Below are positions 11,201 through 23,200 of a DNA stretch of 64,000 bases, in pieces. Numbering within the stretch: the first letter of the stretch is position 1; the number at the start of each line of letters is the position of its first letter. The stretch covers positions 20,241,001 through 20,305,000 of the forward strand of contig JBAIAC010000068.1 in NCBI GenBank assembly GCA_037349315.1, written 5' to 3'. Source of the stretch: Chelydra serpentina. Taxonomy: Eukaryota; Chordata; Testudines; Chelydridae. The position numbers and the translations under genes are program-made. Below the pieces are notes generated by a model. That model was not told the DNA's origin. It made no database searches and saw only the letters and a program-made list of their open reading frames with translations.

Positions 11201-14200
11201 CGGGACCCGTGGCACAGGGTGGGGCCAGCAGCGAGCGGAGTTTCCGTGCATTGGGCTGGCAGCTGGGACCCCGGGCACCCAGGGTGGCAGCAGAGCCTAA
11301 CGGTTAAACATTTAACCAGTAAAATTTTAATAGTTTAAATGTTTACTTTTTAAAAACATTATTTACCTCCCTAGTTCTGAAGTCTCCTTTATTTCAGTGC
11401 CTCCAAGTCAGACAGGAGGACCTGCTCTATCTTGAGCTTCCATGCTGTTTTTCTGTCCTGAGGAAACTCAGGTGAGTTTTCTAGGTGATATGCTGCAGAC
11501 CAGCCACCTGAACAGCACATGTGTTATGGTTGGAAAGATAGGTCTGAGGCACTTGAACTATTTGGATCTGAAGCTTCCAAAGGGAGTCTTGGATCTGAGG
11601 ACCCCATCATTGGGTGTCCTGATAAGCCTTTGTTTTTGAATTCGAGTGGGCCCCTGGCTCCTGTGCCATATTCATCCATGACTTGTCAAAGGTCTTCTGA
11701 GCCTGATAACTCGAGTTTGCCTTAGTCTTCCTTCTTCATCTTTGAAGAAGTCCTTCCTTCCAAGGGCTACCAACTTAGCCTTGGTATCATCAAGGACAGG
11801 CTTTGAAGCTCATTTGGGCTCCTCTCAGCTTTGGAAGACCCTTATGCACTTTTGAAGGGGTCTGGTCTTCTCCTAGATAGGCATTTACTTGCATGGGTTT
11901 CTCCCATACCACTTTTCCTTGGGAAGCTTTTGGACAATGTGGCTCTTTGAGGAGCAATCCCCACTGGCTCCTTTTTTGCCCGAATACTCTAGAATCCAGA
12001 CACATCTATTCCTGTTAGCTTCTTCATCCCACATTATAGAGGCAATGTAATCAAAGAACAGTTATTGGTGAATATCTTTCTACTGAAGTCTTTTCTTCCA
12101 TTATAATTTGCACATTGGAGGCAAATATAGCTGCAGTAGCTGGCTGCAGTTAGCTTTTAAAGATAGTTGTTTTTTTTTTCTAGGTGAGCAGCCAGCAATA
12201 ATAGCAGAAATGATTTGGAAAATCTCTGAAGCATATACTTGCTGTATATTTATTTGAACAGAATAAACCTCTACCACTCTGGTGATTCACCAAGTAGAAA
12301 TTAAAGATCCCAGGGCTCTGGCAATAAGAGAGCATGGTAACTCAAATGTGCAGCCAAACATTAACATTTCCAGTCATACTGCTGTGAGCAGTTTCTGAGT
12401 ACATAATAGCTTCTCCACTGGTCTGCACAGTTATAGAAATAGCAATATTTAACTTTTGATTTGTATAATTCTGGAGTATAATAGGTATTATGTAAAAACA
12501 TCCTGTCTGTCCGGATTCAGTGTAGTTTTGTAGGAGTTCCTGTGAATAGAGGACATGTAGCTCTGTTGTTTCCCTACTAGTTATTATGTATAAGGCATTT
12601 ATTATGGGAAAATTTGGGCATAGAGATGAGTTCAGCATTCAGATCTGAACGAGGTGATTTGCCTTTCATAAAACATATTCTGATGGAAGAGGTTTATTAT
12701 CAAATGTTTACTATTCTATAAGAAAACTTTCCCCTTGATTAGAAGTGATGACCTTGTGAGACTTCCTGGAAGTATGACTTGCATTACCCTTAAAGGAAAC
12801 CAAAATCCCTGGCTGTGAATTTGAATTCTAGTTCTCTTGTCTCGAGAGTAAGGTTTCCTATTTGTTTCTTTCCATTATTTTTTTTTGTTTGGTAAAATCA
12901 AAACATCCATACATGAGAACTTTGGCTGTTCCGATCCAGTGTATCCATTTTGGCAGTTACAACCACTTTGTTAAGAATTGTCAAATCATCCATGACTAAA
13001 AGGACAGGATAGGTTTCATTAAGTGATCATGTATATCATAACTGTAAACAGGATTGTGAAAGACTTTGTGATTTCTAAAGTAGAGCTTAATGCCTGTATG
13101 GGGGCAGAGAAAAGTGAAAAGGAGCTGACCAAGGGCAAAAAATAGTAAACTTATTGTCTTCTCTGTTAGTATTGTAAGCCCTTGAAGCTTGCCAAGTGTC
13201 TGCAATAAATCATCTTCCGTAGCCAAGAGGTGCATATCTATAGAGCTCTTGCCAGTGGCAGCCAGTTTTACTTACAGATAACCTTCCAGCAGTCAAATCT
13301 GCCAAAGTTTCTTTTTGAAATGTAAAACATGCTTCCGTGAACATGATATACTAAATTACAGTGTAACACTTCCTCCTTCTCATATGGAAACTGATCTCAT
13401 GTGAAAGTTCAGTGTGCTCTTGTCTCAGGGGACTTACGGTTAGGTAAGAGACCAGGTTTTGCTTCTCAGCTCTGCCAAAGACTTTCTGATGTTGAGCATG
13501 TCACTTTATCTCTCTCTGCATAAATTTTCTCATCTGTGAAATGGCATTATCTCAGAAAAGTGTAATAAGGCTAAATTAATATTTATAAAGCACAGTGAGG
13601 CCCTGGGATAAAGGGTGCTATAAAAGTGTAAGATATTACCAGTATTCCTATTATTGTCCACAGTGTACAGAAGCAGATGGACCTGTAATATTTAGATAGA
13701 GAGAAATGCTATTTCCACAAAACACAAAGAAAAATGGTACCTATTTTTCTCACCTTGAATAAAGTGAAATGTATTGAGTTTATCATGACTTCTGAGGCTA
13801 GAGATAGAGGGGCCATTTGTGGGCCTGGAAGTGTTGGGCTCTAGTGTAGGAGATAAGCCATTTAAAAAAAAAAGATCATATTTAATTGTGGAGAAAGAAC
13901 TTTAAATATTTATTCATTCTTAGCAAAGCTTTTCTTTTGTCAAACCATTAACATGTTGCTTTTCAAAGGGGAGGGCAGTGAAAAATTGAGCTTTTCTGCA
14001 ATGAAATGCAAAACACATACTCTGCAATTAACTTCTTACATGTATGCTTCAAGCAAAGGCAGGTATGTTGTCCAAAATGTATAGCTTGCTATTCCATAAG
14101 TAAAACACAAGAACACTATAATTAAGTTCCTTGGACTGTTAACTATTTAGGTCTATAACTCTCTTTGGTATCTGCATATAGATACTGATACTTTCATTAA

Positions 14201-17200
14201 CTTATTATTTAATATTTGTATTAAGGTAGGGCCTAGAGGCCACAGATGGGGATGGTGTCCCCCTGTGCATTCTAGACAAGGTGTGCACATATACCATGAA
14301 AAGACAGTCCCTTACCAAAATGCTGACAATCTAAGTAATCTTATTTGCTTTTCCAGCAGCTAGCCTATTGCAGACGTTCAAAACCTGATTAATATAAATT
14401 TATTAAAAAGATGCTTGATTGATATTGAGCTGGTAGGACAAAGTGCAGTTCTTTTGAAAACTGACAAAATTCTAAATTCAACTGTCATGTCTTCCATTAT
14501 TTCCAGTTTTCCACCATTTTGATGCCACTAACTGAAATAGAACCACATTCTTCTTTGGTGTAGCAAACAGTATCTTCAGTTTTAAGTGCAAGGAGGGAAT
14601 TCAATGTTACATTTTTAGCTTCTGTATTTCAGCTGCTTCTTCCTGTTCTGGGCTCAGCCTAAGTTATAGTTAGGAGTTATGTTGACTAAGTAATGGAAAA
14701 GGTCTATAGTTTATCAGACTTATTTTTCCAAATTTGTCTTTGTTTCGTTCTTGTGAGTTAAAACAAGTCTGCTTTACAATGAGACTGTGACAAGTATCCT
14801 CGGACAGCTTGTAAACTGTTAAGTCCCTCTGAAACCTATTTCATTTGTACCATTAGTGCTTCATTGTAGATTTCCTTGTGTAAAATACAGGCTATGTTTT
14901 GATCAAAAACCTCCTTATACTCTGCAAATTTCTACATGATTATGGAAATTGAATGCAAATGTCAACATGCAGTCTTGCTATCTTGCAATTTAGCAACTCT
15001 TGACAGTGTTTATACTTTAACACAATTATCTATTTTTAATGATCCAGTCCATTCAGTCCCTTGTTTTCTACCATTTTCTTCAAAATTAGACATGTTGTCA
15101 GATGAATTCATTCATTGATAATTGTGCTCATTCAATTCCAGTAACTCAATATTGATCAACACCTTTCACATATGCTGTAACTAGAATGAGAAACCACTAC
15201 CTACTTAATTTAATATTCAAGGTTAAAAATAAGATTAACTAGCCATTTCTGTATATTGAATGATCAGTGTTTTCATATACCCGTTTTTTTTGGAAGTTTT
15301 CTGATACTAGCAAACCAAGCCTCCCAGCAGTTCATAGATCCATCTACACCCCGGTCTTCAGCATTCACTGAGAGTTCATTCCAATCGCTAGTCATACCCT
15401 TCTCTCCAATGATTTCTGCTGTTGCTTGTCCCCTTAAATATATGGAGATATGCCAGTCTCCTAGAACTACCTTGAAAGGTCATCGAGTCCAGTCCCCTGC
15501 CTTCACTAGCAGGACCAAGTACTGTCCCCTGACAGATTTTTGCCTCAGATCCCTAAATGGCCCCCTCAAGGATTGAACTCACAACCCTGGATTTAGCAGG
15601 CCAATGCTCAAACCACTGAGCTATCCCTCCCCCCTGTAGGGTTCCCCAGTCAGTTTTGTGGAGTTCTTCTGTTTCCTAATAGGCAAACAAGAACCTTAAA
15701 TGTTCTCATCACTCCTTTTAACTTTTAGAAGAGTTAGTTTTCATGCACAGATTGAAATTGAGTCTGTTTAAAATGTCCATGATATATATTTGAAAATATA
15801 TTTTCATGTAAATACTTCAGAGTGACAGAAGCTCCAAAAATGAAAAAAATAAAATCCATATTTTTTAGGAAAGCCCTGACTATACTGGGCTTATATATGC
15901 TTAAAGGTACTACAATGTTAAGGGATGTGATTTTTTTTTTTAAACTAACACAGTTATTCTGGTGAAAACCCTAGAATAGACAGTGTTATACTAGTATAAA
16001 ACATTTAATAGTGATATAGCTTCTTAGGCATTGCCAAACTGGAATAGGTTTTACCAGAACAAGCTATTTTATACCAGTATACATGTATTTTCACTTTGAG
16101 GATCTATGCGGCTTTAACTATGCTGGCATAATTAAAGCAGCAAAACTGATATAGTCTGCATATATTTGAGCTGAAATCAGTCTTGCCATTATTTCATGGT
16201 GGTGGCAAAACTCACCTTCGAGGTAATGATATAGACATCGATTGCTCACATCTGGTCCTTCAGTGTCTTTGGTGTAAACACACAGAATGCATTGCATTTC
16301 CTGCATAGATTCCCACACTGCTGATGTGTGTGGATAGGAGGTTGTATCTGGTTGCCTCAACAGGAAACAAGTGACAATTAAAAACTCCTTTACAGAGTCA
16401 CTACCATGTTTTGTTTTTATCAGTATTTAGTTTATACAAATTATTAAATTATGAACGATATTGCTCTGTTGGTTACATTGGTTGGTTTAAAAGGCTCCAA
16501 ATGATCACCTCTTACTTACATTTACTGCTATTTAATGTAAATCAACATTTTATTTTATAAGGTATGATAAATTAAAATATCAGGCTTATGAAATAGCATT
16601 TATTTAGGTACAAATGAAATTATAATTTTCAAAACATGAAGTGGATAATCATATGAAACAGAAGCCTAAATATACTTCCTATTAGTAATCACTACCTCTT
16701 ATGCACCTCTAAGTGAAGACTAGATAAAGTTGGTTACTAGGAAAAGTGTAACTGTATGTGATATCTTCTCCTTTCCTGTTACTGTAGTGATGGAGCTTAC
16801 ATGGGAAAATTATTTGAAAGGGTATTAGTGTCACTGTAGCAGAATTCTTTCTATAAAAAATACCTCCTGGAGCCATCAGCCAGCTTTCTTAGTCACCAAC
16901 TGATTAGTTTGTCAGATGGTGTTTAAGCTTTAATGGTCTAATTTCAGGATGTTGAAAATTAAGGTAATGTTTGGAATAATGACATTTTGATGGGTTTGGA
17001 TGGCTGACATAGAAAGCTAACGGCATTTTGGGCTGTATAAGTAGGAGCATTGCCAGCAGATCGAGTGACATGATCTTTCCCCTCTATTTGGCATTGGTGA
17101 GGGCTCATCTGGAGTACTGTGTCCAGCTTTGGGCCCCACACTACATAAATGATGTGAAAACATTGGAAAGAGTCCAGCGGAGGGCAACAAAAATGATTAG

Positions 17201-20200
17201 GGGCTGGTGCATATGACTTATGAGGAGAGGCTGAGGGAACTGGGATTATTTAGTCTGCAGAAGAGAAGAATGGGGTGGGGGGGATTTGATAGCTGCTTTC
17301 AACTACCTGAAAGGGAGTTCCAAAGAGGATGGATCTAGGCTGTTCTCAGTGGTAGAAGATGACAGAACAAGGAGTAACGGTCTCAAGTTGCAGTGGGGCG
17401 GATTTAGGTTGGATATTAGGGAAAAACTTTTTTTCACTAGGAGGGTGGTGAAGCACCGGAATGGGTTACCTAGTGAGCTGGTGGAATCTCCTTCCTTAGA
17501 GGTTTTTAAGGTCAGGCTTGACAAAGCCCTGGCTGGGATGATTTAGTTGGGGATTGGTCCTGCTTTGAGCAGGCGGTTGGACTAGATGACCTCCTGAGGT
17601 CCCTTCCAACCCTGAGATTCTATGATTCTATGACATAGGAAAATTGTTTTTAAATAACGAGTTTCAGCCCAGTCCTGTTTTGGGAAGATGGCTTGGGACT
17701 AGGTTATTCAGTGGACTCTTCAGATATAGAGCCCTCAATGTCTTGGCTCAAGATAGTAATGGCCTAACCAGATTATCTGATGTGTGGTGGTTGGTCTCAG
17801 TTTAGGCTATGGCTACACTGGCACTTTACAGCGCTGCAACTTTCTCGCTCAGGGGTGTGAAAAAACACACCCCTGAGCACAGCAAGTTATAGTGCTGTAA
17901 AGCGCCAGTGTAGCCAGTGCCCCAGCCGGGCTCCCAGCACTGTAAGCTATTCCCCTCGTGTAGGTGGAGTGCCTGCACCGCTGGGAGAGCTCTCTCCCCA
18001 CACTCACACTTCAAAGCGCTGCTGTGGGGCGCTGCCGCGGGAACGCTTTGAAGTTTCGAGTGTAGCCAAAGCTTTAGTTTCTACTGTACACATGCCCACG
18101 TAACCAACAACAAAAAAAAAAAATGTAGCAGCATGTCCACCTCGTTGGCACTAACTGGAACCTTTGTTAGCCTTGACAGAGGCCAATTATTGATTTGTCC
18201 ATAGAATACTAAAAAATAAGCTTCCATCTCTAGAGGTGATCCTTGCAGGTTAGGGTGAAGCCTGCTGGTAGGATGAGGTGTGGGAAGTTGTCGTCGTTGT
18301 TTAATATTTGTTATGTGCTGGCAGTGTGCTCCTGGCTTTGTAAAAACACAAAATAAGACTGTTGCTGTCCTGCAGAGCTTTACAGTCCTACAAGACAGAC
18401 ATAGAAGCTGAGAAGCCCAGAGGTGGAAAAAGTTCAGATAATGTTTTGTGTCGCTAATAAATGTATTTATTAGGGATATTTAACCCACAGGGTGTTTCAC
18501 ATATCCCTCCTCCCCTCCTATCTCTGCTGCTCAGGGTGGGGCCAGTGTTGAGAAGGTATTGGGCATCAGGAATAGTCTGCTCAAGCTATTGGATGGGGCT
18601 TAACAACACCAACTGGAGAAAACACCTCCAACCAATACCCTGAGACTAGAGGCACTTTGGTTCTTCCCTCTACCCAGTACAAGTAGCTGCTTCCAGCTGC
18701 TGGCCAGGCTGCATGATGTGGAGTGGGATCTGAAGCTGCCTTTACATCAGACAGCTTGGAAGGTCCACCATGTAGTAGCCTCTGTGTTGGGTAGTTCCTG
18801 CTGCTTTGTATACCAGTGCCCTAGCTGCTCCTGCTGCCTGTTCACTGTGAACTTCCTTGGCTACTGCTTGAGGGAAGAGGCTTCTCAGGAGCTGGAATGC
18901 TAGGGGGAAGCTGATGTGAAGTGTGTGGGGAGGGAAAACTAGGCTCTGCTCTTTCCCCACATAGAATCATAGAATCTCAGAGTTGGAAGGGACCTTAGTA
19001 GGTCATCTAGTCCAACCCCCTGCTCAAAGCAGGACCAATCCCCAGTTTTTGCCCCAGATCCCTAAATGGCCCCCTCAAGGATTGAACTCACAACCTTGGG
19101 TTTAGCAGGCCAATGCTCAAACCACTGAGCTATGCCCCCAGATACGCGTCCCCAGAGCATTACCGCTTTCTGTACTTGTTAAGTAGAGGACTTTGATGTC
19201 AGGCCTCTCAATCCATTGCTTTTCATCAGCACTAAATTCACATAGTTTTTCTTAATTCTCTTTTTTTAATTTCTTTAAATGTTTTCTCTTTTATGGTAAT
19301 GAACTCTGTAAAAGGAGACTTCAGAGAACCCCAAAAGAACCTCTTTATTTGGATCATATTCAGTTTAAAGGTAGTGGTTCTGGCTGCTTGAAGGTTTTCT
19401 GCAGGGTTAATCTTTTCCATTATTGTCAGACACCAAGATTTTTAGAAGCGATTAAGGATTTTGAATGCTATTTTGGGGGGCCCAACTTTTGAGACACCAT
19501 AATTGTACCTGATTTTTTCAGAAAGTGTTGAGTACCTGCCTTCTGAAAATTGGCTCCCATTTAGTGTTTTTAAATTGGATATCCAAAATCACTAATAACT
19601 TTTGGGAAAACTTGGCCTGAAATATTACCAGAATGTACACACACAAACTTTACCCAAAAGAGTGATTTAAACACCCAACCAGCTGTTACTGTGCTAACCT
19701 TAGCATCAGAGGATCCTAACCACAAATTGTGTCAAGCTACTCTTGTGAGAATGATTGTTAAACTGAAAAGGATTTTAAATGGATTTTTAAATATTTAAAC
19801 TCAGATACCTCCTTATAATTTTGTAAGGCTATATTTTCCTTAATATTTTGCTGCATTAGCCAGGGAGGCTTAAACTACATATAGAGCTTTCCTGTTGTGT
19901 AATTAGGGAAGAGACTTAGAGCTTGCACTGCATTGGCTAGTAAGGTTGGTTGAAGATCTAGGTGATGCTGGTAATTCTTTATTGAGCAACGTATTTTTTC
20001 CCTGTGGCAGAGATTAAAATAGGTATCCTCCTTAGATCAAAATAACTTTGGGTCGTCTTTGGTTTGATTTGAAAATTGCCTTGATGGTATTTGATTATAA
20101 ATATTGGAGTTACAATATTAACATATTTTTTCATCTCTGCTCAGTTACCTTGTGATTTCCTAGCTCACAATGAAGAGAAAAATCTTCTAAATGCTGAGAA

Positions 20201-23200
20201 CTTTAGGGAATAATCAAGGATTAGTAAATCTTTCAAAGCACTCTTTGTATGCAAGTGTAACTTCAAATTCTGATTTATACACAAAGCTTTCTGCTTAACA
20301 TATACTTCACATTTATTTTCCTTAGATTCAGATTTTAAAAGGACACTGATTTCTAGAGGTAACCTAATGAACTTCTATTAGATTAGAGGTAGAATACCAT
20401 TTTTAAAAATAACTCCTGAATGCAATAAACTTTGATGTTGTAGACTTTCTATTGAGCCTAATGGTTTTTTAATAAGTATCATTGTAACCCTAAAATCTAT
20501 TACAGATAGCCGTCCCTTCAAAATAAGACAGTTAATTAACTGTGGTAACATCAACTCCTTGACTGTTACCAGTGACTTCCACTATAATGGAAAGAGAAAA
20601 AAAAAAGGGGGGGGGGGTTAAATTGTCTAAAGCAGCAGAGAATTAAATTGAAATTAACCTCTCTGTTTGGAACTGATATCTCCTTTTTTAAAAAGTAGCG
20701 AGAACAGACTTTTTTTTGGCATGTAGCATTTAGTAAACAGTAAGACTGAAACCTAGGCATTCAAAACTTAACAATATATTCACTATTCTGAAAATATTTC
20801 CTGTACTTGTCATTTCAGCAGCCTGACTCAGCCAGTGACCTGGCTGCTATGCTGCTATACAGGATTAAATCTTTACTGAATGCCCAGTAAATTTGTCTTC
20901 TTGTTTTCAGCACCCTCGTCCCATGTACATGCCTTACATCTGGAAATGCCTTTAACCAATAGTCTAAAGTTACCCAAAGGGAATAGTAAAAAAAAGAGGT
21001 CCTCCACGTCAGTCAGCTCTGAAGGGACAGAGATACAGTTCTCTGTGCCTGTAAAGGAGAAATGTTTTGAGAATCTGCAGGAGAAAATGTTAAAGAAGGT
21101 CACTGAGAAGGACAAGCATTCAGAAGTTGGTAAACTACAATGCTTTTTGTTTCCAGTGCTTAAGACCGTAAAAGTAATTGTAAAGCATCTTTAAAAATCA
21201 GTGTGTTACTTGTGCCTTGCTTTTAATTATGTATTGATAGGAATGTTTACAACCAAGTAACTTTTACAAGAAAGTACATCGTCCGCAGTGGTCCCGCTAA
21301 GCTTGTGTGTTTTTCTTAAATCTACAGGTATATTGAAAACTGAAAAAAAAGTGAAATTGGAAGAGAAAAGCACATCATCATTTGGTATGCACAGAAAATC
21401 ATATTTAAACAAGTCTAAAGCTTGAGAGAGCAAGAACATAACCTGTCCCTAACTTATTACCTGTTATGCTCTTTTAGGTGTAAGTGCTCAGCTGTTTTAA
21501 TACTTCTAAAGCAACCAGCTTTTAAAAAACAAAAAACCTGAAATCCAAACACCTAAATAGATGCAAAAAGTCTTGGAAATAAATAAACTTGTGTGACCAT
21601 GGATGCCTAAGAGATTGTTTGTTTGTAAATTGCAAGGACACAGAGGGACAAGACCAGTAGTAATAGTAGGGTTATACGTTCATGTCTCCATTACTAGACC
21701 AACTGGGTGGAGCACAAGGCCTAAGAGGAAAGGAATAATGATAGGATACCCTTTATAACCTTTTTCAGTTAAATTAGTGGTATGTGTGGTTATTAACTTG
21801 TGCCTAGAGGTGGAATAAATAAAGGGAAAGTCTAATGGCTAGCTATCCAACAGAATATGCAGTGCCTCCTAAAATGAAATATAAATTAAGGAAGTTTGGG
21901 ATATTCACTCTTCAAATATTACAGTGATGGTCAGGACTCATTCATAAAATTTCACTTTTGCCACAATTCACTATTTTCCATCCCCAAACAAATTCATTTT
22001 TGACACAGATTCAGCCCTATATGCATCTGAATTGCTCATCAGTCTATGGAAGTTTATTGTGTGTGGCTAAGGGAAATGTACACAAAAAGAGTATTATCTT
22101 AGAGTCAATCCTTGAGGTTTATTTTCCAGCTGAAGTCAAGTCCCTCTTTATTACCTCACAACTGACTGCTTTGGAAATAACTATGAAGTTAGAAGATGTA
22201 GATTATGGCTTCACATGGGAAGCAAATAGCAGGGACAGATGAATTATTATAAGACAGACTCCGTTCACATGCAGATGTCAGTAGTACTTAAAAAGGAGTA
22301 AACATACAAAAATGTAACTAATTTTATTCAGAACAAACTCTGCTGCTAACATTTTGGGTGAGAGGACAGCTAGCTGTTCTTAAAGGAATTTATGGCAGCT
22401 ACAGTTTCAGGTGTTTATCATTAAGCTCCATACTAGATCATCTAGCATGCTTTGCTAGAGGATATATTTTTTTTAATTAAGAGTTCTTCCTGTTTGTTTC
22501 TACAGCATGATCAAAACTTGGAAAATAAATGGATTGTCTACTCTATTTCTTACAAACTAATTGATGTACTACTGATGTATTTTTTAAATATAGATTTTTT
22601 TTAAAATATAAGCTTTATTAAAACTGGGTCTTTTTTTTTTTTCCTCATGTGCGGGTCACATCTGGAAATTCTGAAGGCTACACAGTGTTACCTGTCAAGA
22701 TGTGGGATACAGTTGATTTCTTGACACTGAGAAGCTGAATTATGTTACTCTGCTAGGAAGAGTCTCACTAATAACTGTTAACTTCAAGGTGTCTCAGCTA
22801 AGGAGGAACCTCAGTGCTATTCCAAAATCAGTTAATCACCAGGGCTATACTCATGGCACTGAACAAATTAATTGAATCATTCCACTCTGGGCAGGTGACT
22901 GGAACAACTGATTTAAAATTTAAATGTTGCTTTTAGGGTAACTGAAAGAAAAAGTATTCTAGGATGATGGTAATATTTTAAAATGTTCATTTGCAATTAG
23001 GTAAAAAGAAGGAAAAGGATAAAGAGAAAAAAGAGAAAAAGGAAAAAGATCATAAATCAAAACAGAAGAAGAAGAAGAAAAAGAAGAAGAAATCTAAACA
23101 GTATGGTGAGTTCAGTAAGAAAGAAATTAAGACAAAAAGTAAAGATCAAATACTATCTTTCTGGTTCTGATGGGTTGTTACTGACTGAAATATTGAACAT

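Larger units (their letters stand above)
8772..20910. other. PHF20L1: 12.1-kb intron between window exons 4 and 5
   Basis: Besides the repeats listed separately (CR1 tails, hAT-like, MIR-like, two Cry-type SINEs, one Harbinger-like element), I see no gene in 9963-11063, 11374-13440, 13641-15449, 15636-16999, 18074-18960 or 19141-20590. Short open frames there lack splice-compatible conserved content. Motifs of the type TTTTCAAAAG...CTGATTTTCAG near 9210-9330 and 19470-19620 look like very old copies of a dispersed family. Confidence 0.7.

Noticed and set aside
15550..15635. Possible tRNA gene on the - strand
   Set aside because: The tRNA-like A and B boxes are the head of a Cry-type SINE with a CR1-like tail, and the anticodon arm is not intact.
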